64,000 nucleotides of DNA from JADKIH01 sp031427625 (GTDB lineage Bacteria > Bacteroidota > Bacteroidia > AKYH767-A > 2013-40CM-41-45). The translations under genes were made by a program, and so were the position numbers. The stretch lies in contig JANPNV010000097.1 in NCBI GenBank assembly GCA_031427625.1, positions 1 through 64,000 of the forward strand. Reading direction: 5' to 3'. Below are positions 54,333 to 62,981 of the stretch, in pieces (within the stretch, counting starts at the first letter, position 1; every line of letters starts with the position of its first letter). Below the pieces are notes generated by a model. It was not told the DNA's origin. It saw only the letters and a list, made by a program, of their open reading frames with translations, and ran no database searches.

Positions 54333-55889
54333 ATGACAATGAAATTTTTTCTTCTTTTACAAATATCCTTATTTTTTTATTTTTCTCCTAAGGCACAAAA
54401 CTGGCAAATTATTAATCAGAACGATCACTTCAATTATGTAGTTGGGGGTAGTAATTTAATTACTACTACGATCTATCCCGATTCCTTTTCGGCGAATGGC
54501 AGTGATACCACATGGTATCTGAACAGAATTTACTGCGACACTTGTTTTACAGTTATCGGTGGTCCCAATGTTTGTGATACCTGTTATGGCTTGAAAAATC
54601 AACCACAGTTTTTGCAGAGATATATTGTCCAATATGGAAATGGTATTTATAATCTGAAAGACACGGGTAATTTCATTATTCAAACGTTGGCGGGATTAGG
54701 CAATTCATGGTTGTTCGACAGTACAAATAATATTTTTGCAACTGTTATCATTACTGATTCTGCTACGCTTTTTGGAACTATCGATTCAATAAAACTGATT
54801 GTTTTGTCAACAAGCGATACAATTGTTCTGTCGAAGCAATTTGGAATAATCCGTTTCCCTTTTTTAAATAATTCTTCAGGGGTTTATTCGCTGGCCGGAA
54901 TTGAAGGACGAAATGTAGGTTCAATCGTTCCTGGTTTTTGGGAGATATTTAATTTCGATCCTGGTGATATGTTTGAATATTGGACCTATCTGGGTGATGG
55001 CAGTGGCGACCTTAGTTACGATATCAAAACAAAGTATGTGATTTCTTCTAAAACAGTTTTTTCTGATTCAGTAAAATATGCAATAACCGGGAAATCATAC
55101 ACCCATGCTTTTTGTCTGAATCCATTTGTTTGCAATCCTATTTCTGGCTATTATTATCTGAGAGTGTTTAATGATACATTGACTTTTATTGACTCATTAT
55201 CTCATATATCGAACCGATTTAATAATGAATTGGTTCGTCTCGATAGTAGTTTTAGAGATATGTTCGATGCCGGTCAGTTGCAAACAAATTATTCACAGCA
55301 ATTATTTTATGGACCTGTATTGGCGGATATTGATTCCAATGGAGTTTTTAGAAAATATCTAACTCTAATAAATCCTGAATTCGAGAATAATTTATATTTC
55401 GCTACAGGATCATATCACTCTGATTCAATTGCAGAATTAATGATTCCCTGCGATTTTAATTGCAATGCCGCTTCACTGACAGCTGCCTATGGAAAAGGTC
55501 TTGGCCAGATTTATTGGGGCAACAATTTTAATTTCGAAACCACATGGTTTGAAGTATTAAGGGCCTATAGAAAAGGCCTCGATACAATTGGAACATTCAC
55601 ACCTGATTCTCAATTTTTTATTTCGGTTAATGAGGTAAATGCAGGAGACGAAATTTTTCTTTTTCCAAATCCGGCTGACAAACAACTAATGATTTCCGGG
55701 TTCAAAGGAAGAGAATTTCAATACATTCTTTATACTATTTATGGAGAAGTATTTCGAAAAGGGATTCTCATGTCTGGGGATCAGATTGATGTTAGCACCG
55801 TCCCCGACGGATTTTACATTTTACGATTAGTTGCTGATAGCGTAGTAAGCAATAAAAAGATCGTAATCAGACATTTTAATCGCAACTAA
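54333..55889 (+). CDS. T9SS-exported protein of unknown function
   Basis: The 518-residue product (MTMKFFLLLQISLFFYFSPKAQ, signal peptide; an ATG at 54339 is an equally good start) has a body of beta-rich sequence with a short Cys motif CDTCFTVIGGPNVCDTCYG near residue 65 and few other landmarks. The C-terminal ~75 residues (IFLFPNPADKQLMISGF ... NKKIVIRHFNRN) match a T9SS type A sorting domain. Nothing in the body matches a family I know. Its last four bases overlap the 3' end of the convergent GNAT-like gene. Confidence 0.78.
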   Translation: MTMKFFLLLQISLFFYFSPKAQNWQIINQNDHFNYVVGGSNLITTTIYPDSFSANGSDTTWYLNRIYCDTCFTVIGGPNVCDTCYGLKNQPQFLQRYIVQYGNGIYNLKDTGNFIIQTLAGLGNSWLFDSTNNIFATVIITDSATLFGTIDSIKLIVLSTSDTIVLSKQFGIIRFPFLNNSSGVYSLAGIEGRNVGSIVPGFWEIFNFDPGDMFEYWTYLGDGSGDLSYDIKTKYVISSKTVFSDSVKYAITGKSYTHAFCLNPFVCNPISGYYYLRVFNDTLTFIDSLSHISNRFNNELVRLDSSFRDMFDAGQLQTNYSQQLFYGPVLADIDSNGVFRKYLTLINPEFENNLYFATGSYHSDSIAELMIPCDFNCNAASLTAAYGKGLGQIYWGNNFNFETTWFEVLRAYRKGLDTIGTFTPDSQFFISVNEVNAGDEIFLFPNPADKQLMISGFKGREFQYILYTIYGEVFRKGILMSGDQIDVSTVPDGFYILRLVADSVVSNKKIVIRHFNRN

Positions 55890-57043
55890 AGTATTGGGTG
55901 TCTTTTGAATTCCTTGTTTGGGTCAAATAAATACCGATAGGTTCGAAGCGTTCGACTTTTGTATGTTCCGAGATTTTCTGCAATACTGACCATCTTCGGA
56001 TTGAAATCACCGATCCATTGCATTTCGAAATCTTCATACAGATTTTCTTTCTGAATCAGGTTGGCGCCTTCAACAATCATATAGCTGTCGATTCCCTTTC
56101 CTTGTTGCTCCGGAATTATTCCGAATACAAGTCCGATGAATTTACGTATCCGTCTTCTCTTAAGCATATAGATAAAGCGAAGTTTTTCGAGCAAAGAAAA
56201 TTTTCCGTTGAATTTCCTGAATAACTGATTGATGTCAGGAAGATTTATCCACATGGCAACGGGTTCATTCTTATAATAGACATACCAGATGACTTTTTCG
56301 TCAATTACCGGTTTCATTTTTTTGAAGAATGCCTGAACTTGTCTTTTATCGAGTTCCTTTCCTTCACCATGTTTTGCCCATGCCTTGTTGTAAACGATGC
56401 GGAAGTCTTCGGCATATTTTTCAAGCTTCGACTTTCTTAAATATTCTGAATGATAGTCAGGGTTATCAGCTATTGCCTGATGCCTTGCATAAAATTTATC
56501 CATAACCCTGCGTTGAGCTTTCAGGGAATAACATAACTGGTTGAAGTATGTTTTGAAACCGTACGATTCAAATAATTCCTGGTAGTAGGGGAGGTTGTAA
56601 TTCATTTTATAGGGTGGCGGACTAAAACCTTCGATGATGAGTCCCCACCAGCTGTCGCGTTCTCCGAAATTTATCGGGCCATCCATAGCTTCCATTCCGC
56701 GTTCCATCAGCCAGCGCTTGCACTGATCTATTAACACATGTGCGGCACGTTTGTCGTTGATGCATTCGAAAAAACCCATGCCACCAGTGGGTTGTGCTTC
56801 CCGCTTCGCCGTTTTTTCGTTGATGAAAACCGCCGTTCTTCCAATTACTTCTCCGTTATCATTCTTCAGTAAAAATCGTGTGCATTGTCCGTGCCTGAAG
56901 AATTTATTTTTCTTCGCATCGAAGATTTCCGCTATATCCTTATCGAGCGGCCGACTCCAGTTCGGATCATCCTTATAAATTTTCAATGGAAGAAGCAGAA
57001 AGTCTTTTTTGTCTTTGGCAGATGTAACTTCGAGTAGCTGCAT
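55886..57043 (-). CDS. GNAT-superfamily-like protein of about 385 residues
   Basis: The 385-residue product starts MQLLEVTSAKDKKDFLLLPLKIYKDDPNWSRPLDKDI, and contains GRTAVFINEKTAKREAQPTGGMGFFECINDKRAA, LMERGMEAMDGPINFGERDSWWGLI and, near the end, LVFGIIPEQQGKGIDSYMIVEGA. The EQQGKGIDS segment resembles the Q/R-x-x-G-x-G acetyl-CoA loop of GNAT enzymes. Proteins of this length and pattern are widespread in Bacteroidota and poorly characterised. The substrate is unknown. It lies downstream of dnaA on the same strand, but a terminator separates them. Confidence 0.82.
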   Translation of the reverse strand: MQLLEVTSAKDKKDFLLLPLKIYKDDPNWSRPLDKDIAEIFDAKKNKFFRHGQCTRFLLKNDNGEVIGRTAVFINEKTAKREAQPTGGMGFFECINDKRAAHVLIDQCKRWLMERGMEAMDGPINFGERDSWWGLIIEGFSPPPYKMNYNLPYYQELFESYGFKTYFNQLCYSLKAQRRVMDKFYARHQAIADNPDYHSEYLRKSKLEKYAEDFRIVYNKAWAKHGEGKELDKRQVQAFFKKMKPVIDEKVIWYVYYKNEPVAMWINLPDINQLFRKFNGKFSLLEKLRFIYMLKRRRIRKFIGLVFGIIPEQQGKGIDSYMIVEGANLIQKENLYEDFEMQWIGDFNPKMVSIAENLGTYKSRTLRTYRYLFDPNKEFKRHPIL

Positions 57044-57110
57044 TTCATTTTAATTAATTCGAAAATTGAGGAAACTTATACTTTTCAATCTTCAATAAAA
57101 ATATCTTCAA

Positions 57111-57152
57111 TAAAAAAAGCCACCTTCCCGCAGGCCGATGGCTTTTGTTTTT
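57111..57152 (-). terminator. Rho-independent terminator after dnaA
   Basis: Read on the minus strand, AGCCATC pairs with GGTGGCT (one T-G pair) around a G/C-rich apex, with A's before and TTTTT after. It begins 12 bases after the dnaA stop. Confidence 0.8.
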
Positions 57153-57163
57153 GTGAGAAAAAA

Positions 57164-58600
57164 TTATTTGTTGCTGATGCTGATCTTCTTTTGAAGTTCG
57201 AGCACGCTGGCTTTAAATTTTTTATCTGTTTCGATGAGGTTGTTTACGGTGCGGCATGCATGGAGAACAGTTGCATGATCTTTACCACCGCAATGTGCAC
57301 CGATGTTACTAAGTGACGACTTCGTCATGTTTTTTGCGAAGTACATGGCGATCTGACGTGCCTGGACTACCTGACGTTTGCGTGTTTTCGATTTCAGCAT
57401 TTCGATTGGAAGGTCGAAGTAATCGCAGACGATTTTCTGAATGTAATCGATGGATACTTCATGAGTTGTATTCTTCACGAACTTATCGATCATCTGTTTG
57501 GCTAATTCAAGCGTAACGGCTTTCTTGTTAAGGGAGGCTTGTGCGAGTATAGATATGAGAGCGCCCTCGAGTTCGCGAACGTTTGAAGTAATGCTGTAAG
57601 CGATGTATTCGACAATTTCCTTTGGAAGCTCGATACCATCAATATACATCTTCTTATATAGTATGGCGATGCGTGTTTCCAGATCAGGCATCTGAAGGTC
57701 TGCTGCAAGTCCCCATTTGAAACGGCTGAGGAGTCTTTGTTCCATGCCCTGAAGATCGACCGGAGCCTTATCAGATGTAAGGATGAGTTGCTTAGAGGTT
57801 TGGTGCAGGTGATTAAAAACGTGAAAGAATACGTCCTGTGTTTTTTCTTTTCCTGCAAGAAACTGAATGTCATCTAGGATAAGTACGTCTATCATTTGAT
57901 AAAAATGCACGAAATCATTTTGTTCATTGTTCTTTACAGAATCAATAAACTGATGCGTGAATTTTTCTGATGATACATATAGTACAGTCTTGCCCGGATG
58001 TGTATTTTTTATTTCGATTCCGATAGCGTGAGCTAAATGCGTTTTCCCCATTCCGACACCGCCATATATTAGAAGCGGGTTGAAAGAAGTACCTCCTGGT
58101 TTGGAGGAGACGGCATATCCGGCAGAACGAGCCAGTCGGTTACAATCGCCTTCAATAAAATTTTCGAAAGTATAATTCGGATTCAGTTGTGATTCTACAT
58201 TTACTTTCTTTAATCCCGGAATGATGAAGGGGTTTCTGATTGTATCCTTGGAAGAACCAAGGGGGATGTTCACAGGTGTATTTTTAAGGTCACCATGGGT
58301 ACGTGTAGGGATCTTTACTGTATACTGCTTGGATTCAGCAGTAGCATGTTCCATTATGATGCTGTATTCGAGACGTCCATCGTTTCCTAGTTGCTGCCGG
58401 ATTGTTTTCCGTAAAAGAGTAATGTAGTGTTCCTCAAGCCACTCATAAAAAAATTGGCTGGGTACTTCGATGGTTAGAATTTTTCCATCTAGTTTTACTG
58501 GCTTGATTGGATCAAACCAAGTTTTAAAGCTCTGAGCACTTACGTTATCTTTTATTATCTGCAAGCATTTGTTCCAGACGCTTTCGCAAGTTTTCTCCAT
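57164..58600 (-). CDS. dnaA: Chromosomal replication initiator protein DnaA
   Basis: DnaA is the AAA+ ATPase that opens oriC. The 478-residue product has the N-terminal DnaB/DiaA-interaction domain (SVWNKCLQIIKDNVSAQSFKTWFDPI), a linker, and the AAA+ core from about residue 130 (NYTFENFIEGDCNRLA, Walker A YGGVGMGKTHLAHAI, Walker B DVLILDDIQFLAGK, sensor and box VII). The C-terminal DNA-binding helix-turn-helix carries GGKDHATVLHACRTV. The ATG at 58600 (MEKTCESVWNKC) is preferred to the TTG at 58612. I looked for TTATCCACA-like DnaA boxes within about 150 bases on each side and saw none, so oriC is probably elsewhere. Confidence 0.98.
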   Translation of the reverse strand: MEKTCESVWNKCLQIIKDNVSAQSFKTWFDPIKPVKLDGKILTIEVPSQFFYEWLEEHYITLLRKTIRQQLGNDGRLEYSIIMEHATAESKQYTVKIPTRTHGDLKNTPVNIPLGSSKDTIRNPFIIPGLKKVNVESQLNPNYTFENFIEGDCNRLARSAGYAVSSKPGGTSFNPLLIYGGVGMGKTHLAHAIGIEIKNTHPGKTVLYVSSEKFTHQFIDSVKNNEQNDFVHFYQMIDVLILDDIQFLAGKEKTQDVFFHVFNHLHQTSKQLILTSDKAPVDLQGMEQRLLSRFKWGLAADLQMPDLETRIAILYKKMYIDGIELPKEIVEYIAYSITSNVRELEGALISILAQASLNKKAVTLELAKQMIDKFVKNTTHEVSIDYIQKIVCDYFDLPIEMLKSKTRKRQVVQARQIAMYFAKNMTKSSLSNIGAHCGGKDHATVLHACRTVNNLIETDKKFKASVLELQKKISISNK

Positions 58601-58739
58601 TGTTGTTTTCAAGAAAAGTTTTTTTGAAGTTGTTTATGTTTCTGTTTAAAAATTACCCGCGCTTGGGTTAGAGTATTTTATTCTTAGTTGTTTAATGTTT
58701 CTGCCAACAAATATTTTGTAAAAAAACATAAAAAAAAAA

Positions 58740-59675
58740 TCAGACTGCTATTGTATTTTCAATAATTTTTACAGTAGAGGAAACTGTTTCTTTTTTTCTT
58801 CCTGCAGTATCGAAAAAATAATCGACACGTCCTAATCTTATTCCTGCCCATCCAACTTGTGCGACCAAAATTTCTTTTCCGTCACGGTTCAGATAACTTA
58901 CCGGTTTATCAAGAAATGTATGTGTGTGACCACCGAGGATGAGGTCAATTCCTGAACTTTGTTTTGCAAGAACTTCATCAGAAATTTTATTGTCATCGTA
59001 GCGATACCCTAGATGGGAAAGGCATATAATGAGATCGCACTTATGTTCTTTTTTTAATTGGTCTGACATTTTATTCGCATGTTCAAGAGGGTTTTCGTAC
59101 TGCGTATTACCATAAAGTTTCGGATCTACAAGTCCTTTTAACTCAATTCCTATTCCGAAAACTCCGGTTTTAATTCCTCCTTTTTTAAAGATTTGAAAAG
59201 GTATGATTTTATTTTCTAATGGTGTGTTTTTAAAATTATAATTTGTATTTAGAAAAGGAAAATTCATATCCGGTAATCGTTTTGCAAGTCCTTCGATGCC
59301 ATTATCAAAATCATGATTGCCGATTGTAGCAGCATCATAACCCATCTTACTCATTAGCCGCAGTTCAGGTTCACCGCCATACAAATTGAAATAGGGTGTT
59401 CCCTGAAAAATATCTCCGGCATCAAAAAGGAGAACATTCTTTTCTTCCGACCTTATTTTATTAATAAGAGCTGCACGTCTTGCAACTCCACCCATTCCCG
59501 GATATTTTGGATCGTTAAGCGGAAATGGATCAATTCGGCTATGCACGTCATTTGTATGAAGTATCGTGATTTTAGTAAGGCGACGTTCGGCAAAGGCTCC
59601 GATTGGCAGTGAACTTAATCCTGCTAAAGCCATTCCACTTGCAACGGTTCTTATAAAATCTCTTCTATTGTGCAT
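58740..59675 (-). CDS. Metallophosphatase (5'-nucleotidase N-terminal domain) with Tat signal
   Basis: The 311-residue product begins at the ATG 59675 (MHNRRDFIRTVASGMALAGL...), whose NRRDFI motif is a twin-arginine signal. The calcineurin-like phosphoesterase motifs follow in order: ILHTNDVHS, LLFDAGDIFQGTPYF, AATIGNHDFDNG, LIICLSHLG and DLILGGHTHTF, giving a complete two-metal site. It is the catalytic half of a UshA-type 5'-nucleotidase. The substrate-binding half is encoded by the preceding gene, which overlaps it by 11 bases. Export by Tat suggests that it folds with its metals in the cytoplasm before entering the periplasm. Confidence 0.93.
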   Translation of the reverse strand: MHNRRDFIRTVASGMALAGLSSLPIGAFAERRLTKITILHTNDVHSRIDPFPLNDPKYPGMGGVARRAALINKIRSEEKNVLLFDAGDIFQGTPYFNLYGGEPELRLMSKMGYDAATIGNHDFDNGIEGLAKRLPDMNFPFLNTNYNFKNTPLENKIIPFQIFKKGGIKTGVFGIGIELKGLVDPKLYGNTQYENPLEHANKMSDQLKKEHKCDLIICLSHLGYRYDDNKISDEVLAKQSSGIDLILGGHTHTFLDKPVSYLNRDGKEILVAQVGWAGIRLGRVDYFFDTAGRKKETVSSTVKIIENTIAV

Positions 59676-60447
59676 TGCTGATTCTTCCGTCAAGATTAAT
59701 AGAAATAATTTTCTTTTCGTTCCCTGATTTTGTAAGGTACTGAATTAATGCGTCCCTTACTTTTAAATTTACTGATTCACGAGGTACATCTTTTAAAAGT
59801 TCAAATGAATCGCCGCCGTTTGCAAGATAATCGGACGTCAGCATTTTATAAGTCCCGAGCGTATCTAATGGTTTTCCCTGTATAAATATGTCTGTTGCTG
59901 TTTTGTTTTTTATTATGAAACGAATTCCTGAAACCGGTGCTCCGTTTTTTGAAGCGATGAAGTTAGAAATCTTTTTGACAAGGTTGCCATCCATCGTTAA
60001 AACAACAAGTTCATTTTCGAATGGCATTAATTCGAAAACATCGCCACGCGTTATTTTGCCTTTTGGAAGGGATCGCCTTAATCCTCCAGTATTAAAAATT
60101 GCAAAATCGGCTTGATGATTATCAGAAGGATAAAACATTTTTTCGGATTCACTCATACAAGCATCAGAAACAAAGTTTCCTAAACGACTCTCCGGAAGTC
60201 CCTTCTCTAGCGCATTTTCACTTTCTGCCAGTACAGTATTCATTTCACCTACCATTTTTTCCCGGTAAGGCTGAATGAATTTATCTAATGTGCTGTCGAT
60301 CCCCGAAAAAGTCGTATCCGTAAAAACATATTCCTTCTGTTCTGATTTTTGAAGCGTATAAGTAGGTCTGCAGCAGATAACAGACAATACAATTGACAAT
60401 ACAGTAAGAATTCTCATCCCGAAAACTGAACTTTTATATTCTTTCAC
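59665..60447 (-). CDS. 5'-nucleotidase C-terminal domain protein (separate gene)
   Basis: The 260-residue product is a 5'-nucleotidase C-terminal (substrate-binding) domain on its own: LGNFVSDACMSESEKMF, FAIFNTGGLRRSLPKGKITRGDVFELMPFENELVVLTM (with the NTGGLR motif), and LTSDYLANGGDSFELL near the end, where the nucleobase is stacked. The N-terminal ~30 residues are hydrophobic with cysteines (VLSIVLSVICC), a probable lipoprotein or signal sequence. It is first in a two-gene unit with the metallophosphatase half, the reverse of the order in fused enzymes. The halves must assemble in the periplasm. Confidence 0.92.
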   Translation of the reverse strand: MKEYKSSVFGMRILTVLSIVLSVICCRPTYTLQKSEQKEYVFTDTTFSGIDSTLDKFIQPYREKMVGEMNTVLAESENALEKGLPESRLGNFVSDACMSESEKMFYPSDNHQADFAIFNTGGLRRSLPKGKITRGDVFELMPFENELVVLTMDGNLVKKISNFIASKNGAPVSGIRFIIKNKTATDIFIQGKPLDTLGTYKMLTSDYLANGGDSFELLKDVPRESVNLKVRDALIQYLTKSGNEKKIISINLDGRISNAQ

Positions 60448-60498
60448 AAGTTTAGGAAAAATTGATTCGCATCATATCTTCGCAAAAAAAAATCTTCG

Positions 60499-60903
60499 AT
60501 GCTTTCCAATGATATTACTATAAGAGTCAGATATGCAGAGACTGATCAGATGGGATATGTATATTATGGTCATTATGCTGCCTATTTTGAAGTCGCACGG
60601 GTAGAAATGCTCAGAAGTATCGGCTTTACCTATAAAAAACTTGAAGAAGAAGGTGTGATTCTTCCTGTGCTTGAATTTTCAATTAAATATTTTCGGCCGG
60701 CTTATTACGACAATCTTCTTACAATTAAGACAACCATCTCAGAATTGCCCGGAGCAAGAATTCGATTTCAGTATGAAACGTATAATGAAACAATGGAACT
60801 CTTGAATAAAGCTGAAACTACGCTGGTGTTCGTGAATAAAACAACAGGAAAGCCTTCTGTTCCGCCTGCAGATTTAATGGAGGTAATGAAAAGTTATTTT
60901 TAA
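60499..60903 (+). CDS. Acyl-CoA thioesterase (hot-dog fold, 4HBT family)
   Basis: The 134-residue product is a hot-dog thioesterase. It shows the ...RVRYAETDQMGYVYYGHYAAYFEVARVEML start with catalytic Asp/Tyr motif (the YbgC/FadM group uses the conserved D-x-x-G-x-x-x-x-x), followed by GVILPVLEFSIKYFRPAYYDNLLTIKTTI. It hydrolyses acyl-CoA thioesters of uncertain chain length. It is divergent from the 5'-nucleotidase unit with 51 bases between, and ends 28 bases before a convergent peptidase gene. Confidence 0.93.
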   Translation: MLSNDITIRVRYAETDQMGYVYYGHYAAYFEVARVEMLRSIGFTYKKLEEEGVILPVLEFSIKYFRPAYYDNLLTIKTTISELPGARIRFQYETYNETMELLNKAETTLVFVNKTTGKPSVPPADLMEVMKSYF

Positions 60904-60931
60904 TTCCAAAGCTTCAAGCATCTATCGAGCC

Positions 60932-61843
60932 TTACAATTTTTCCATCAGATACCTGTAAAGGTTTAACATGGATTCAATATCTCGCTTATGTACTTTCTC
61001 ATCTGGCGAATGCACAAAATCTTCCGGTGCACCCACAAAGCACCAATCGATGGGGTAGGGCTGTTTCTGAAGTTCTGTGCCGTCGCTACCGCCTGAACCT
61101 TCTACTTCAACTTGAAACGGAATACCACTTTCTTTAGAGAGTGCTACGATCTTATCTGTAAATTTTTTCCTGGGTAATCCTGTGTCCCGTAAGGATACGG
61201 CAACACCTTTTCCAGGAAACACTCCTTCCGTAACCCATGTTATATCGCTTATAAGAGCTTGTTTTATTTGATAGGTATCATAGAGGAATCTGGAAAGAAA
61301 GGGTACACTGCCTCCTCCATGTTCTTCCCAGCATGAAAAAACAATGGCTCCGTCCGAAATAGTTTCGCAAAGTCGTAAAGCATTCCATACACCAAGGCGA
61401 TTATCCATGTAACAGCATTGAACGTATTCTTTATCTTCTCTCCAATTCTCTTTGAAAGTCAGATTGATACCTCGATCTATTTCTACTGCTGCTTGAAGGA
61501 CAATATTTTTATCAGCATCAAGTTTCATTGCATATTCAAATTGCATTTTGTCATGAAAGCCTTTCAGGATAAATCCATTTTCTACACGCGGTGATCCTAT
61601 TTTTACCAGCTGATTATTATATCGGACTGTAAAGCCAATTGAATCTATATGGGCATAAACAGCAGTTCTTGGCTTTCCGAAAACTAAAACAATGCAATTT
61701 TGAAAATTATCACCGTAAAAAATTTCAGGCTTATTATTCCACTGATGCTCATTTTCTTTAATATAATTGATCAGAAAATCAGTCATAGCTTCCTCTTCGC
61801 CTGATGGAGCATGAATGGAACAGAGATTTCGTAGTAATTTCAT
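60932..61843 (-). CDS. M42-type metallo-aminopeptidase
   Basis: The 303-residue product begins LLRNLCSIHAPSGEEEAM (the PSG motif of M42/M20 peptidases), with AVYAHIDSIGFTVRY giving the first metal ligand, YMDNRLGVWNAL the bridging Asp, FSCWEEHGGG the catalytic Glu pair, and the final His in FVHSPDEKVHKRDIESML. All zinc ligands of an M42 glutamyl-aminopeptidase/endoglucanase-like enzyme can be traced. It is slightly shorter than usual (about 340-360), with a small dimerisation insert. It lies 19 bases from ribD on the same strand and may be cotranscribed. Confidence 0.87.
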   Translation of the reverse strand: MKLLRNLCSIHAPSGEEEAMTDFLINYIKENEHQWNNKPEIFYGDNFQNCIVLVFGKPRTAVYAHIDSIGFTVRYNNQLVKIGSPRVENGFILKGFHDKMQFEYAMKLDADKNIVLQAAVEIDRGINLTFKENWREDKEYVQCCYMDNRLGVWNALRLCETISDGAIVFSCWEEHGGGSVPFLSRFLYDTYQIKQALISDITWVTEGVFPGKGVAVSLRDTGLPRKKFTDKIVALSKESGIPFQVEVEGSGGSDGTELQKQPYPIDWCFVGAPEDFVHSPDEKVHKRDIESMLNLYRYLMEKL

Positions 61844-61862
61844 AGGTTGATGCAGACACTTA

Positions 61863-62912
61863 TTAATCGGCGAAAATAGGTTTTAAGATTGTAATAACAT
61901 CTCCGTGTATATTGTCGCTACTAATCACTCTGCCGGGAATATCGGGTGATTTTATTCCATCGCCGAATTTTTTTTCTGCTGTGATGATCCGGGCCTCATC
62001 CCACAACGATTGATCGATAAATTGCTGAAGTACATTTTTCCCACCCTCTACAATAAGCGACTGTATATTGCGACTGTATAACCTATTCAGTATCTGATTC
62101 AATACATTTTCATCGAAATTAATTTTGATGAATTCAACACTTCCTGATTGCTCATCTTTTATATTGTTGAAGATGAGTGTCGGGGCTGAAGTATCGAAAA
62201 GATGCAGATCAACAGGAAGTTTTAATAATCTGTCGATGGTGAGGCGTACAGGATTTCTTCCTGTCCAGTTTCTTACAGTCAGACGAGGGTTATCTAATGC
62301 CGCCGTTTTTGTTCCTACTAATATTGCATCTTCCTCACTTCTCCATCTATGTACAAGTTTGTCTGAATAATCATTGCTGATTTTACCCGATTTGCCTGGT
62401 AGCGGTGCCAGGTAATGATCGCCTGACTGAGCGAATTTTAAAATAATAAAGGGGCGCTTCTTTGTATGAAAGGTGATAAATCTCCTGTTCATAATTTTGC
62501 ATTCATCGGACAAAAGATTTTCTTCAACTGTGACTCCTGCTTCCTGAAGATATTTTATTCCCTTACCATTTACTTCCGGAAATGGATCCCGGCATCCGAT
62601 GGTTACTTTTTGAATATTATGTTTGATGATGAGTTCCGTACAAGGCGGAGTTTTACCATAATGAGAACAGGGTTCGAGGCTGACGAATAATTCTGACCGA
62701 CTTAATACATTACTAAATCCGTTTTTAACGGCCATGTCGATTGCATTAACTTCAGCATGCGCCTCACCGATTTTTTGATGCCATCCTTCACCGATGATTT
62801 TGTTCTCGTGAACTAATACGGCGCCTACTAATGGGTTTGGCGACACATTACCGGCTCCGTTGGAAGCAAGTTCCAGACAACGACGCATGAAAATGGAACG
62901 ATCGTCTTGCAT
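61863..62912 (-). CDS. ribD: Bifunctional riboflavin biosynthesis deaminase/reductase RibD
   Basis: RibD performs the second and third steps of riboflavin synthesis (deamination of the pyrimidine then NADPH-dependent side-chain reduction). The 349-residue product has the N-terminal zinc deaminase domain with GEAHAEVNAI and SLEPCSHYGKTPPCTELII (the H-A-E and P-C-x-x-x-x-x-P-P-C zinc motifs), and from about 145 the reductase domain (RPFIILKFAQSGDHYLAP, DAILVGTKTAALDNPRLTVR, SLIVEGGKNVLQQFI). Both halves are complete. No FMN riboswitch-like leader is visible in the 69 bases upstream, and the other rib genes are not in the window. Confidence 0.96.
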   Translation of the reverse strand: MQDDRSIFMRRCLELASNGAGNVSPNPLVGAVLVHENKIIGEGWHQKIGEAHAEVNAIDMAVKNGFSNVLSRSELFVSLEPCSHYGKTPPCTELIIKHNIQKVTIGCRDPFPEVNGKGIKYLQEAGVTVEENLLSDECKIMNRRFITFHTKKRPFIILKFAQSGDHYLAPLPGKSGKISNDYSDKLVHRWRSEEDAILVGTKTAALDNPRLTVRNWTGRNPVRLTIDRLLKLPVDLHLFDTSAPTLIFNNIKDEQSGSVEFIKINFDENVLNQILNRLYSRNIQSLIVEGGKNVLQQFIDQSLWDEARIITAEKKFGDGIKSPDIPGRVISSDNIHGDVITILKPIFAD

Positions 62913-62981
62913 GAAAAAATCAGTTAATTACATTTTTCAAAAACTGAGAAAATGGGGCATTATTAAAAACCATCAACGGTC

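Noticed and set aside
58601..58739. Possible oriC next to dnaA
   Set aside because: No cluster of DnaA boxes or AT-rich repeat array could be seen around dnaA, and in Bacteroidota the origin is often elsewhere.
62913..62981. FMN riboswitch before ribD
   Set aside because: The gap is too short (69 bases) and lacks the conserved FMN riboswitch core.
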